From Ceratobasidium sp. AG-K (Eukaryota; Basidiomycota; Agaricomycetes; Cantharellales; Ceratobasidiaceae), in assembly GCA_037039685.1 (NCBI GenBank), contig JAWNGF010000012.1, positions 868,001 to 932,000 of the forward strand: a stretch of 64,000 nt of DNA, read 5' to 3'. Of this stretch, positions 34,701 through 44,520 are shown piece by piece. The notes below the pieces were generated by a model that saw nothing but the letters and a program-made list of their open reading frames with translations, did no database searches and was not told where the DNA came from. Position 1 is the first letter of the stretch, and each line of letters starts with the position of its first letter. The translations under genes and the position numbers were made by a program.

Positions 34701-35143
34701 AAGAGATAAACCTGGGAGATAAAGTCTGGCTTAATCATCAGAACATTTCCACAGACAGACCCTCAGTAAAACTCTCCCACAAAGTTTTAGGCCCTTACAA
34801 AGTACTGGAAAAAATAGGGACTCACGCCTTTAGACTGGAATTACCAAAGTCAATGAAGATTCATCCTGTCTTCCATGTTATGCTGCTCAAGAAATTCCAC
34901 TCGGATCCCCACGGCCGCGAACCCGTTCAACCACCTCCTATTGTCACACAAGAGGGAGAAGAAGAGTGGGAAGTTGAAGAGATCCTTAATTCCAAGAGAA
35001 TCCGTCGTCAACTCCACTATTACGTCAAGTGGAAAGGGTACTCTCATGCAGACAACTCTTGGCAGTCAAAGGAAGATCTCAAGAACGCTCCTGAACTGGT
35101 TGATAAATTTCACAAACTCCATCCCACTGCGCCAGGCCCTTAG
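31745..35143 (+). CDS. C2 pol polyprotein (protease-RT-RNase H-integrase-chromodomain)
   Basis: An intact 1,132-residue frame from ATG 31745. The order is: protease with LLDCSATSCFI (Asp kept, the usual Gly of D-C-G-A-T is Ser); RT with [17 protein letters not shown] and YIDDIF (about 32821); RNase H with ETDALG, FDKELLAI and TDHKN; integrase with an HHCC segment (RHDN...HCKTC) and DDE residues in YDMIVGLP, LDRGSTFNS and a TDGQSERANQ helix; and a C-terminal chromodomain (WEVEEILNSK...YYVKWKGY). It copies element RNA to DNA and integrates it, with the chromodomain probably steering to marked chromatin. It is the only complete pol in the window. Confidence 0.95.
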   Translation: MDELEIMSISNENQLYLDFTTHPLATAPDSKSVNRSKRFSGQALLDCSATSCFINPSLAKEANLPLFRHKKPKTLRVIDGREVSSGKVTHYTKFKLVMGTHSSKIECHLPNIGRHPIILGMSWLKKHNPQINWKNRIIAYTSEFCSKNCLEILSTLQIAAETTLPEEYKEFADVFDESRLEELPPHRPTDITLDLLPEAKLKHSPIYKTSPAEDKEMKEVLETLIQRGHIQISKSPLASPVLFVKKPHPEDPNNPELCFCVDYRYVNSLCKFNASGIPLLDQWLRALQGFVIGTNLDLAQGFHQTRIAAGHEWKTAFKTQYGMYKWKVMPFGLKNAPSSFQSLMNSIFRDIMGVFVLVYIDDIFIFSKQVEDHPGHMKEVLRRLREHKLVAKLRKCKFHQTKLDWVGLVISNKGIETDQEKVTAAMNWKDPKNVKQVQEFLGFVNFYRRFIQDFAGKARPLYNLLKKDQKWQWTSKEQEAMNALKKALKEAPVMMQPNQNKEFFLETDALGFATGAVLSQKDEEGKLHPVAFLSKSLNPAEQNYDIFDKELLAIIRAFKEWRHLLQGIEKAIQVITDHKNLEYFSSSKQLNQRQIRWMNFLVDFNFQILYRPGSQNKKADILSRRYDLEPLGGVENQVLLKPDIFILAITPDQEINNLIREAILEDPRLEEAHNKLRNGEKVKDWEYREGLLMFKGKIFVPKDKTVRNLILESRHDNITAGHPGQARTLELVSRTNYWPTMKKFVNSYVSHCKTCIRVKPSNQLPTGLLRPLHIPERPWEEISYDMIVGLPESEGYDAILTVVDWFSKMAHYLPCKSTATAVDIANIFVANIWKLHGTPKATVLDRGSTFNSKFIRHLYKRLDVKPTFSTAYHPRTDGQSERANQVVEIFIRAFVNHRQNNWVALLPMAEFAYNNGIQASTGKTPFQICQGFNPRMNIGEESDYTIPEADAHAEFLLKGYDKVKAALILANQSYKHYFDKGAKEPEEINLGDKVWLNHQNISTDRPSVKLSHKVLGPYKVLEKIGTHAFRLELPKSMKIHPVFHVMLLKKFHSDPHGREPVQPPPIVTQEGEEEWEVEEILNSKRIRRQLHYYVKWKGYSHADNSWQSKEDLKNAPELVDKFHKLHPTAPGP

Positions 35144-35153
35144 GAGGGGGTAA

Positions 35154-35568
35154 TGTCATGAGCTGACTAAGCTCAGACATTTTATTCTGATTTTATACCT
35201 TTTTTTCCGAACACTTTCCTTTTTTGGTACAAATGTCCTCTGGCGCTTAACTTGTATCATGCGATGTATTTGTCTTTTCATTTGATATTGGTGATACTTC
35301 CGGAACTTCCAGAATGTCGAGTCATACCTCTTATCTCGCTTATCATCGGTTGTACTCGGCTTTCCCACACTGATAGATGATGACGTGGCCTTGATCTCAC
35401 GTGTATATAAACCCAGAGGTCAAGCCGGTTAACAACAAGGCTTGACCTCCTCTCCACTAGGACTTGCCCAATTACATCCTCTTACTCATCACCACTCCTT
35501 GGGTTCAAAGACTTGTCTAAGTCAAACCCCTTAACCTTATATATACCTAACTGACCCAAGTCGGGACA
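35154..35568 (+). repeat. C2 3' LTR
   Basis: 415 bp, preceded by the polypurine stretch AGGAGGGGG. It differs from the 5' LTR at three positions by eye, all C/T. Confidence 0.95.
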
Positions 35569-35573
35569 CACTC

Positions 35574-35900
35574 AAAGGGGATGTTTTGACAAGACAAAAC
35601 AAGCTGGGGTTACCAGGCTTGTTGGTCCTCTATATATATACGCATAGTGGCCGAGTCATACAAGGCGCAGCCACATGAGTCAAACAAAAAGAGCCAGTCA
35701 GGAGTGTCCATGTGTGTCATGCTGTATGAACAGACATGACTTGTACAAAGCACCGCCGCGTTACACAGTGTAACACATAACCACAAGAAGGTGGCAATGC
35801 GGCAAGAAAAACAAGGAAAGAACAAACACAAACACCAGTACAAGTAACAAGAGAGGAAGAGACGTAGACAAGTCCGATGGCGAGAGCATGGCTCACGACA
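35574..35900 (-). repeat. A2 3' LTR, proximal piece
   Basis: The remaining 327 bp of the A2 3' LTR after the C2 insertion, ending GCTCACGACA. The adjoining TTACTCCCCCC is the polypurine tract in reverse. Confidence 0.93.
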
Positions 35901-35945
35901 TTACTCCCCCCTTAAGGTCCTTGAGGGGAACCCAAAAGGGCCAAT

Positions 35946-36710
35946 TTACTGCACCCAGCAGTCCTTGTTGTCCTTTTCAACCAGGGAGTCGACCTCGTCT
36001 TCCTTTTCCTCCGTGAGGTCGATGGGGTTGAACACAGTGTTACCTGGTTCATTGCTGAACTCCTCCCACTTCTCCCAGGTTTCCTTGTCCGTCCAGTCCG
36101 CCTTGGACCAGTCCATAACCCTCTCCTGCTCCTCCACATGGTCCTTGTCCCATTGTCGCACGTCTGGCTCAACCTCCTTCCACTGCGACACGTCTGCTTC
36201 CTTCTCCTGCCACCAGAACGGCTTCCATTCAAACTTCTCTCTCTGGTATCTTCCCCGCTCCATCCTCCAATCCGCCAAGTCTGCCTTGAAGTTCTTGTCC
36301 CAAGTGTCATTCCATCGAGGCCTCAGAGTAGGAGGATGGCCTTCGTACCCTGGAACCCATTTGCTGCTGTAGGCTCCTTCTTGTCCCCATTTGACCACCC
36401 CGAGCTTGTGCATGGATAGTAGGACGACCTCGGACACTTGGAAGGCCGCGCATCCTCGGCATACGTAGATGTCTTTTCGCTGGAGTTGCATACGTGTTGG
36501 CCATTTTTTGCCAACCCATGTGAACTCTCCCACGTCAGAGTGCAGGATGTCATTGGAGGCACGGAATTGGAGCCGCCCTGGACTCTGTTGGGATCTTTCG
36601 AAGATGTAGAGAGCCGCCCCCGAGTCAAGGATGCGGGCTGTCTGGAAGGCTGGCCTGTCCAGAACGCGGACAAGGTTGTTGGCAATGGTGGCATGGGTGA
36701 CGGTGGGCAT
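35946..36710 (-). CDS. A2 ORF3, accessory gene after pol
   Basis: An intact frame of 254 residues from ATG 36710 (MPTVTHATIANN). Features are LDSGAALYIF near residue 26, a conserved core LHSDVGEFTWVGKKWP then DIYVCRGCAAFQVSEVV, KWVPGY, and a strongly acidic, Trp-rich C-terminal half (DWRMERGRYQREKFEWKPFW; FNPIDLTEEKED). No signal peptide, membrane helix or known domain is visible, so it is not an envelope gene. It shares most residues with A3 ORF3 and its core with the B and D versions. It lies in the -1 frame to pol and overlaps the pol extension over 36323-36710. Function unknown. Confidence 0.85.
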   Translation of the reverse strand: MPTVTHATIANNLVRVLDRPAFQTARILDSGAALYIFERSQQSPGRLQFRASNDILHSDVGEFTWVGKKWPTRMQLQRKDIYVCRGCAAFQVSEVVLLSMHKLGVVKWGQEGAYSSKWVPGYEGHPPTLRPRWNDTWDKNFKADLADWRMERGRYQREKFEWKPFWWQEKEADVSQWKEVEPDVRQWDKDHVEEQERVMDWSKADWTDKETWEKWEEFSNEPGNTVFNPIDLTEEKEDEVDSLVEKDNKDCWVQ

Positions 36711-39700
36711 AGTGAACAAAAAAGGTTTAGTGTGTTGAATGTGTAGAGCGAGTTGGAATGTGAGCAAGTTCTGCAAGTTGCGTTGTTGCTCCGTTCTGCC
36801 CTCCCTTTAATACTTCTTGTCTTGTAATTTGACGGTGTTGGGGCGTTTGGGAAATCCTTCAAGAACTTCCTCATTATTACTCCAAGATGACCGAAATCCT
36901 CTGCCCATTGTTCCGTGTCTTCTTTCTCATCATAACCCTTCCATCTAACCCTGTAGAACAACCCGTCCTTTGTTTCCTTCCAGTCCACAATTTTCTCTAC
37001 TTTGTATTCTTCCTCTCCTTCTTCTGTTGTGATCGGCAGTGGTCGGGGTTGGTTTCTGTGAAAGTTCTCGTCCTTTTTGTATGGACTAAGAAGATCGCTG
37101 TGGAACACAGGGTGTATTCTCATGGTTTTTGGAAGCTCCAATTTGTAGGTGTGGCTTGATATAATTTTCTTGATCTTGAAGGGACTGTGTTTCTTGTTGT
37201 CAAGTTTCTTGTTGGGACAGTCCGTCTTTATGTTTTGTCCGTAAAGCCAGACAAGGTCGTCTTCTTTGTATTTTGGTTGGTGCTCCACTGTGTCCTTTCT
37301 CCCGTGCCATTCCATAGCTGCTTTTGCTTTGTCCCATACTTCCTGCCAGTTGTTTGCTTTCTTATTTGCTTCAGGAATCGTAGTAGCTTCTCTTAAAACA
37401 TTCCATAGTGGTTCTCTGCCGTTGACAATCTCATATGGGGTTTTTCCTGTGATCCCATGTCACTGGTTGTTGTAGCAGAATTCTGCAATAGGGAGCAGTT
37501 CAGCCCAGTTGTCTTGCCTGTAGTTAACAAATGTGCGAAGCCATGCTTCTATCCACTGGTTTATTCGTTCCGTTATTCCGTCTGTTTGTGGATGATATGC
37601 CATGCTGAATGTTGGTGTTGTTCTGATTTTTTGGTAGAGGGCCTTCAGGAACTTGCTGTTGAAAGTTGTTCCTCTGTCCGAAACGGTACTTTGTGGGAAG
37701 CCGTGTAACCTCCAAATGTTCTTCAGGAAAAGATTGGCAAGTTGATCCGCAGTTGTTGATTCTTTGCAGGCTATGAAGTGTGCCATGCGAGAGAACCGAT
37801 CCACTACCACTAGAATGCTGTCATTGCCTTGTGATTTTGGGAGTTTTACAATGAAATCGTATGCAATATCCTCCCATGGGGTGTTCAGGATCTCGAGTGC
37901 TTTCAGTGGTACTTGGCTTTTTGTTCCTTTTGCTCTTTGGCACTGCTCGCAAGAGTCGACGTATTTGTTTACCGTTGCTTTAAGTCCAGGCCAGTAGTAT
38001 TTTCTTGAGATTAGCTTCAACGTTTGGGCTTGGCCCTGGTGCCCTGCTATTGGTGAATCGTGGTGTAATCTGAGTATTTTTAGCCTAGTGTCCTTGTCTT
38101 CTGGCACGTAGATTCTCCCATCTATCCAGAGCAGGTTTTCCTCGAAGTTGTAGTTCCTGATTCCCTGTTGCACTGATTTGGGTAGGGTCTCCTTCTCTTT
38201 GCACAATTCTATGATTTTCCTGATGCTTTCGTCTTTGGTTTGTGCTTCCCTAATGTCCGCAATGATGTCTGACTTGACTTCTCTGGCAAATCCTTTGAAC
38301 TGTTCCTCCTTGATCATAATTTGCTCTGCTGTTGGTATTTTGCTATGATCCGCTCTTCTGGACAGTAGGTCTGGCTTTGTTGACATATTCCCCGGACAGT
38401 AAACTATTTCAAAGTTGTAGGACGCTAGGATTTGATGCCATTGAGTGTGACGTCGGTTAAATGTAGTCGCCTTCTTCCAGTATTGCAGGTTACAATGATC
38501 AGTGTAGACTGTTATTGGTTCTCTTGTTCCTTCTAGATGCAATTGCCAGTGTTTTAGTGATTCCACAATTGCCATCAATTCCTTGTTGTGGACATCATAG
38601 TTCATTTGTGCAGCGTTAAAGGATTTTGATAGGAAAGCGATCGGGTGTAAGTAACCGTCGTCTTGTCTTTGAGAAAGTATCGATCCCATAGCAATGCCGC
38701 TTGCGTCGGTTTCCAATATGTAAGGTTTTGCTGGATCTGGATGTTGCAGTAGTGGTTCTTTGCATATTTCCTTCTTCAGGTTATCAAAAGCCTCCTGTTG
38801 TTCTGCTTCCCATTTCCATTTCTGATCCTTTCTTGTTAGAATGGTTAAGGGTTTCGCCAGGCCGCTGAAGTTTGGTACAAATTGCCTGTAAAAATTTGCA
38901 AATCCTAGGAAGGCTTGGACCTGTTTGATTGTCCTTGGCTCCTTCCATTCCTGGATTGCTTTGACCTTTTCCTCTTGCATTGATATCCCCTCCTTGCTGA
39001 TATTTATTCCTGTGTAGACAAGTTTCTTGACGAAGAATTCGCATTTTGGCAGTTTTGCAAAGAGGTTGTTGTCTAACAGGATTTTGAGTACCTTTCGAAC
39101 GTCCTCCACATGCTGATTTTGGTCTTTGGAGAAAATTAATATGTCATCAATGTAAACAATGACACAGACGTCAATCAAGTCGTGGAATATATGATTCATA
39201 TATCATTGGAATGTTGCCGGCGCGTTCTTCAATCCAAAGGGCATGACAATATATTCGAAGAGGCCTTCCTTGGTTTGGAATGCTGTTTTCCATTCGTCTC
39301 CTTCTTTGACTTGGATGTTGTTGAACCCCATACGCAAGTCTATTTTAGAAAAGATCTTTGCGTCCTTGATTTTGTCGAGGAGATCTTCCATTAGTGGCAT
39401 AGGGAAGCAGTCGTCCTTTGTTATTTTGTTCATTGGCCCAAAGTGTTGAACCAACCTGAGTTCTGGAGGTTTTTCCGGGTTCTTTGGGTCTAGTCCCTTT
39501 TTAACAAAGAAGGTTGCTGCAGCTACTGGTGATTTGCTCGGTCTGATTTTGCCTGCCGCTAGTTCCTTGTCTATGTATTTCTGAGAGCTATGGATTCTGC
39601 AGGTGAGAGTGGAATTGGCCTAGCCGGTTTAGGGAGTTCAGCTCCTTCCACTAGATCGATGGAACAGTCGTATGGACGATGGTCCGGTATCCGTTTAAAT

Positions 39701-40188
39701 TTTTCCTTGCTGAAGACTTCTGCATAATCTTTGAATTCTTTGGGTATATCCTTGATTTCTGCCGCTTTTCCAAGGATGTTGTCTGGTCGCCAGGAGATTT
39801 CTTTTGATAGCCAGTTGATTATTGGGTTGGCTTCCTCTAGCCATTCTAACCCCAGAATCAAGTGTGTATCCCCAGTAGGCATGGCAAAGAAGTTTTGCTT
39901 GAAGCTTTTCCCATGTAACTCAAATTTCAGGTTTGCTTTGAATCGGATTTGATGTGACAGTTCCTTTCCTTGGATTCCAATTACTTTTCTGGGTATACCC
40001 AGTTCAATAAGAGCCACATTGTTTCTTTGTGCCCAAGTGATGTCAATGAAGTTCCTTGATGCTCCTGAGTCGATGAGGGTAGCAATGGGTTCCGTGATTC
40101 CAGTAATATTTGTGTAGACAATTGTTGATTCGCTAGTAGCTCTAAGGTACATTATTTCCATTACTGGTTTGTTGGTCTCTCCACACAT
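36323..40188 (-). pseudogene. A2 pol
   Basis: It begins with ATG 40188, two bases after the gag TAA and in -1. The protease keeps LIDSGASRNFID. RT has YIDDIL at about 39145, RNase H has ETDASG and YTDHCN, and the integrase keeps VVDRFSRMAHF and SDRGTTFNS. The chromodomain is around 36990-36800. Lesions are a 1-nt frameshift near 39575, TGA at 39200-39202, and TGA at 37460-37462 (CGA in A1). The frame then continues open beyond the chromodomain to 36323, across the first half of ORF3. Confidence 0.9.
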
Positions 40189-40190
40189 GG

Positions 40191-42188
40191 TTAGAGGGAG
40201 ACCTCGCCTTTTCCCGATTTGGGTTCCTCTTCAATTTTTCCTTCCCTTCCTTTGAGGTTAGGTTCCTCCTTTTTCCATTCCTTCTCCGGGCATTTGGCAA
40301 GCATGTGTTTGTCTGCTCCGCATTTCAGGCAGCGTTTCGAGGAAATCCTAGCCTTGTAAACATTGTCTGGAAGTCTCTTTGTAGGGCTAGAGGATGCTGT
40401 TATTGTCTTCTTCCCGGTCGTATTCTTGATTGCTTGTAGTTTCTGATCAATGGAGATTGCGATTGATATCCATCGGTCAAGGGGTAGCTCTCGTTCTGTC
40501 CCATCTTCGTTGATGAGGGTAAGTTCGAAACGAGCTAGTTCGGTTTTGACTTCAGGCTTCAATCCTTCCTTGAATTGGTTGATCAGGGATTCCTGCCCCC
40601 AGTTTACATCCACCAGAAGATATCGGAATTCCAAAGCATAGTTTGCTACTGAGTTGTTCTGTTTGCATTTTCGGATGTCCAATTCGGCTTTAGCCTTTTT
40701 GTTGGGGTCGCTGAACTGTTCCATGAAGTGTGCCTTGAAACTTTCCCATGAGGCAAGGTTTTGGTTGTTTTCCCCTTGGTTTAGCAATCGTAAGAGTACT
40801 TGTGCCCAGTGAGTGGCGGCCTTGTTCTTGGATTTGAAGTTTGCTAGAGCTTTGCGGATCCTTTCTTTGTTGGAAGTGTATTGATTGCCTAGACGTACAA
40901 AGTAGCTCTCCATTTGTGTAATGAACATTTCGGCACCTTCTCCTTTCTTTCTGTCAAAGGCTTCTGGACGAGTCACCTTGGGACGACGTGGTCCATTACC
41001 GATGTTTGGGTTCTTGGTTAGTTGTTGGATTCTTAATTCTAATTTGTCGATCCTGGTAGATTCCGTGTCTGGATGTGGTGGAGAATTTGATTGCCTGGAG
41101 GGGATCCCATGCAGAGATGCCTCGTCCATTTCTTCTCGCATATTGTTGATAGCTTCCTGAACTTCCGTGATTTTGGCAGTGAAGGAGGTTCCTTCCTGTC
41201 GTAAGGTTTCTAGTCCTTGTGTTACTGCCTTGTTCCATTCGAGTTGCCCTTGTCTGGTAGTGTTGAGTTCTTTGCGTACATTGTTCACTAGCCCTTGAGT
41301 GTTGGTAACCTCATTTCGAAGGCGGGTTACGTCTTGACCAACTAAAAAGGAATTATGTTTGCCATTTCTTGCCGAGTTCAGAATGTCCGTCAAGGTGCCT
41401 TGTAGGGTGTTGATGGAGTTGTTAAAGATTTGCTGGTTGTTTGCTAGGACTTGTGTGGCTTGTTCTAGGCCGCTAAGCCTTTGATCTATAGTGACTCTCA
41501 TTCCGTCTATAACCCTAAGGGTGGCGTTGTGTCTTCCTTCTAGAAGGTCGTCCAGGTCGTCTAGATTACTGATTACAGTTCTGCTGCTAGAGCTGGAACT
41601 TGAACTTGAGCTTCCTGGATCACCGGTGCTTTGTTGTACCGGGGCTGATTGTCCAGAATAACCCTGTGGGACATATGGTGGTGCTGGAATTGCTGGTGTG
41701 ACTGGCTGGGAAGCCACTGGAATTGGTCCTGCGTTGGTGATGGTTCCTCCAATTTGAGGTACTGTAGGGACATTGGGAACGTGTGGTGTAGGAGGAGGTC
41801 TAATGGGAACAAGGGACACGCCCCCATGAGCCTCGGGTTGGGGAGAAAAGAACTGTCTCCTAGTCCCTAGTGGCCACAAGGGATGTGATGGCCCTGGGCT
41901 TCCAGTTGGAATGCGAATTGCAGCTGGAGTAGGGTCATTTGTGAGATCTCCTGGTTCTCTGTTTGTAATAGTGGGTTCTTCCTCCTGTACAGTTGTCATG
42001 TCGGCAATGCCGAAAGCTCCCGGCATTGATGTTTGGCTTTGGGAGCGTGATCAGGCAGGACCTCCCGCTTGAGTTTGTGCAATATCTTGTTTGTTTAGTG
42101 ATCCTGTGGGCCTTGCTGCCCGACTGGGTCTTCTTCTTGTTGATATAGTGGATGAGGGACGTGACCCTCCATCTTCTTGAATAGACAT
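40191..42188 (-). pseudogene. A2 gag with one early stop
   Basis: ATG at 42188, 16 nt after the PBS. A TGA near 42053 breaks it; from 42026 the frame is open for 611 codons to TAA at 40191-40193. It has a Pro/Ser-rich N-terminus, a coiled-coil-like middle, a gag core (PEAFDRKKGEGAEMF) and the CCHC knuckle CLKCGADKHMLAKC near 40300. Structural particle protein. Confidence 0.9.
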
Positions 42189-42217
42189 ATTTGTATGTTG
42201 TTAAGCTTGTTTTGTAA

Positions 42218-42684
42218 TGTTGTAAGCTTCTTCTTGATGGCTATGAGACAAGCCGCGATGGAGAGTGGACAGCACTAAGACCTAAGTGACCTCTTGAACC
42301 GCAACACACTTAAGTGTCTGTAGGCTCTTGAGGGTAGGGGTGGTTCTAAGTGTCACTCAAAGGGGCTGTTTTGACGAGACAAAACAAGCTGGGGTTACCA
42401 GGCTTGTTGGTCCTCTATATATATACGCATAGTGGCTGAGTCATACAAGGCGCAGCCACATGAGTCAAAGAAAAGAGCCAGTCAGGAGTGTCCATGTGAG
42501 TCATGCTGTATGAACAGACATGACTCGTACAAAGCACAGCCGCGTTACGCAGTGTAACACATAACCACAAGAAGGTGGCAATGCAGCAAGAATAACAAGG
42601 AAAGAACAAACACAAACACCAGTACAAGTAACAAGAGAGGAAGAGACGTAGACGAGTCCGATGGCGAGAGCATGGCTCACGACA
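42218..42684 (-). repeat. A2 5' LTR
   Basis: 467 bp. On the minus strand it starts TGTCGTGAGCC. Self-primer complement at 42379-42390 and PBS at 42204-42215, an exact 12-nt match. Confidence 0.95.
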
Positions 42685-42746
42685 ATACTACTGGCCAGGA
42701 ATGAAAGCAATGGTCAACAGATACATAAATTCCTGCAAAACCTGCC
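42685..42746 (+). pseudogene. Family-B integrase fragment
   Basis: A 57-bp B piece (after the ATACT duplication) encoding YWPGMKAMVNRYINSCKTC, the Cys-Cys half of the integrase zinc-binding domain. It joins 28478 and 44521 in frame. Confidence 0.85.
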
Positions 42747-43028
42747 TGTTGCAACCTGCTAATGCCTATGGTTGACGACCACTAATGGCCCTTGAGATGT
42801 GGAACAATATGTGATAAGTCTTCTAAGAGTCTATCACTAAGGTGGACAAACGCTAGTCTTGTCAGTACAAGTCACTAGCTCCTAAGTCCAAGTGGCTGCG
42901 CTAAAGGCTAAGTAGCCAAGTGCCTCTGATCACACTGCAGGGAGAGTTGACAAGGCAAAGCAAGCTGGGGATGACCATGCTTGCAAGCCAGTATATATAC
43001 TCAGAAAACAAGTGAGTCATAGTATGTA

Positions 43029-44298
43029 CTAGGCCTCCCCTAAAGAGCATGACCAAATGCACGTGACCAGGTTGAAACCCAACCTTTTTGCTCTGAATGA
43101 CTTGTGCTTGCAACACTACTATTTCTGCTGTTAATTGGGGTCGTATCCTTGCCCTGAAGGAGGAAGGCTACAAACACCATGAAATTGCCACTTGTCTGGG
43201 CATTTCCCGTAGTATCGTGTCCAAGATTCTGAAGTACAACAGAAAATACAATACCCCTCTTCCTTGCCCCCGCTCTGGTTGCCCATCTGCAGTTGATGCC
43301 TGTACTAAGCACAGGATTATCCAGACAATCCGCAAGCATTGTTTTGAGCCCTACGCAGCCATTGCTGAGCGCATTGGCTTTGTCAGTGGCCACATGGTTC
43401 AGAAGGTCGCCAAAGAAGCCGGATACAATTGCCGTGTTGCCGTCACCAAGCCACTCCTCAAGCCCGTTACAATTGTCAAATGGGTTGCATGGGCCCAGAA
43501 TAACGACAGGCGGGACTGGGCAGAAGTTATGTGGACCAATGAGGTGCATATCAACACTGGGGAAAAGCCAGGGCGCCTGATGGTCACCCGTCGGGCAGAT
43601 GAGGCCTACCTGCCCGAATGTGTGGCTTCCAGTTACTATAGTGGTCGGCAATCACTTATGCTTTGGGGGGCAATTGCGCAGGGCAGAAAGGGTCCAATCA
43701 TCTGCATCAAAACCTCACCGTATTTGACAAACAAATATGGGCGTCACACTGGTGGGGGCCTCAAGTCTCAAGGCTACGCTGACCAAGTCCTCTCAGGACC
43801 TCTGTGCGACTTTTGGAACCAGCTGAAGGAAGAGAGGGGTTGCGAAATTTCAATTGTAGAAGATGGCGCCCCATGTCATAAGGGACCGGCTGCCAAATGG
43901 GTACGAGAAGCTCTGGGTATCAAGCAACTCCCTCATCCCCCCAGTTCTCCTGACTTAAACCCAATTGAGCCAATATGGCGTCTCCTCAAATTGCGTGTTT
44001 TCAAGATCCCAGGAGCTCAACAAAACCCTCAAGCTCTTTGGGAGGCCGTGCAACAGGCTTGGGAGTCCATAACTCCCAAAGATATTGATAAACATACCGG
44101 GAAGATGGATGCTCAAGTACAAGCCGTTAAACGTGCCAAAGGGTCCCACACCAGGTTCTGATTGTGTAATGGTCTTGTTTAAATGTATTATACACAGAAA
44201 ATTGCACCTGGATTGCTGTGTAATGAAGTACAAGCAAATCTTTGCATGTACAGGGGGGCGGAGTGATCACGTGGTCACGCTCTTTAGGGGAAGCCTAG
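43029..44298 (+). mobile_element. Tc1/mariner-type transposon, 1,270 bp
   Basis: Terminal inverted repeats CTAGGCNTCCCCTAAAGAGC are followed by more imperfect matches. It is flanked by TA (43027-43028 and 44299-44300), and removing it with one TA restores the D LTR sequence. A single transposase ORF fills most of it. Confidence 0.93.
43097..44161 (+). CDS. Tc1/mariner DD34E transposase, first catalytic Asp changed to Asn
   Basis: A full-length 354-residue frame from ATG 43097. An N-terminal helix-turn-helix pair (EEGYKHHEIATCLGISRS, about residues 22-39) is followed by a CPRSGCP linker for TIR binding. The catalytic domain follows. The expected first Asp in W(S/T)DE is Asn148 (MWTNEVHIN; codon AAT at 43538-43540), while Asp256 (VEDGAPCHKG) and Glu291 (SPDLNPIEPIW) are kept with DD34E spacing. 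Such enzymes cut and paste the element at TA. With Asn at this metal-binding site the copy is probably inactive, although the frame has no stop. A G-to-A change at a CpG would explain it. Confidence 0.93.
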   Translation: MTCACNTTISAVNWGRILALKEEGYKHHEIATCLGISRSIVSKILKYNRKYNTPLPCPRSGCPSAVDACTKHRIIQTIRKHCFEPYAAIAERIGFVSGHMVQKVAKEAGYNCRVAVTKPLLKPVTIVKWVAWAQNNDRRDWAEVMWTNEVHINTGEKPGRLMVTRRADEAYLPECVASSYYSGRQSLMLWGAIAQGRKGPIICIKTSPYLTNKYGRHTGGGLKSQGYADQVLSGPLCDFWNQLKEERGCEISIVEDGAPCHKGPAAKWVREALGIKQLPHPPSSPDLNPIEPIWRLLKLRVFKIPGAQQNPQALWEAVQQAWESITPKDIDKHTGKMDAQVQAVKRAKGSHTRF

Positions 44299-44520
44299 TA
44301 CATGAGTCACAGGTCTGAGTCAAAGTCCGAGTCATAAAGGGGGCTGTGCAGACCAGCCAATAGAAGACAGCATGAGTCATATGACTCATGGTGACAAGTC
44401 ATCCATACACCTTACTAAACAAGGGAGAGGGCACAACAAAGGGGAAAGGTGCTTAAGGCGCCGGTACAAGCCACAAGTCTGCAAACAGAGACGGAGGGAG
44501 AGACGGGTCACGACAATGCC

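Larger units (their letters stand above)
28620..35568 (+). mobile_element. Family-C chromovirus C2, nearly intact
   Basis: 6,949 bp with 415-bp LTRs (28620-29034 and 35154-35568) that differ at only three positions by eye. The target duplication CACTC (28615-28619 and 35569-35573) is perfect. Pol is one open frame of 1,132 codons and gag has a single TGA. It is the youngest and best-preserved element here and sits in the LTR of A2. Confidence 0.96.
28479..42684 (-). mobile_element. Family-A chromovirus A2 (reverse), with C2 inside its 3' LTR
   Basis: It is flanked by ATACT (28474-28478 and 42685-42689). Its own sequence is about 7.25 kb once C2 is removed. On the minus strand it reads 5' LTR 42218-42684, PBS, gag, pol, ORF3, polypurine tract, 3' LTR 28479-28619 plus 35574-35900. 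The two LTRs (467 and 468 bp) differ at about eight places by eye. Pol has two TGA codons and one frameshift. Confidence 0.95.
42747..44515 (-). mobile_element. Solo LTR, family D, carrying a Tc1 element
   Basis: The D-type LTR (TGTTGCAACC to GTCACGACA) is about 497 bp once the Tc1 element and one TA are removed. The flanks CTGCC (42742-42746) and ATGCC (44516-44520) are one mismatch from a perfect 5-bp duplication. Removal restores the integrase zinc-finger frame of B. Confidence 0.9.

Noticed and set aside
36600..36640. DSGA in family-A ORF3 as a second retropepsin active site
   Set aside because: Only the tetrapeptide matches; the rest of the protease fold motifs are absent and the motif is missing from B and D ORF3.
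35946..36710. ORF3 as an envelope gene
   Set aside because: No signal peptide, transmembrane helix or glycosylation-rich ectodomain is visible; it is charged and Trp-rich.
43040..43651. 203-residue minus-strand ORF opposite the Tc1 transposase
   Set aside because: It lies wholly antisense to the transposase, with low-complexity composition and no independent evidence.
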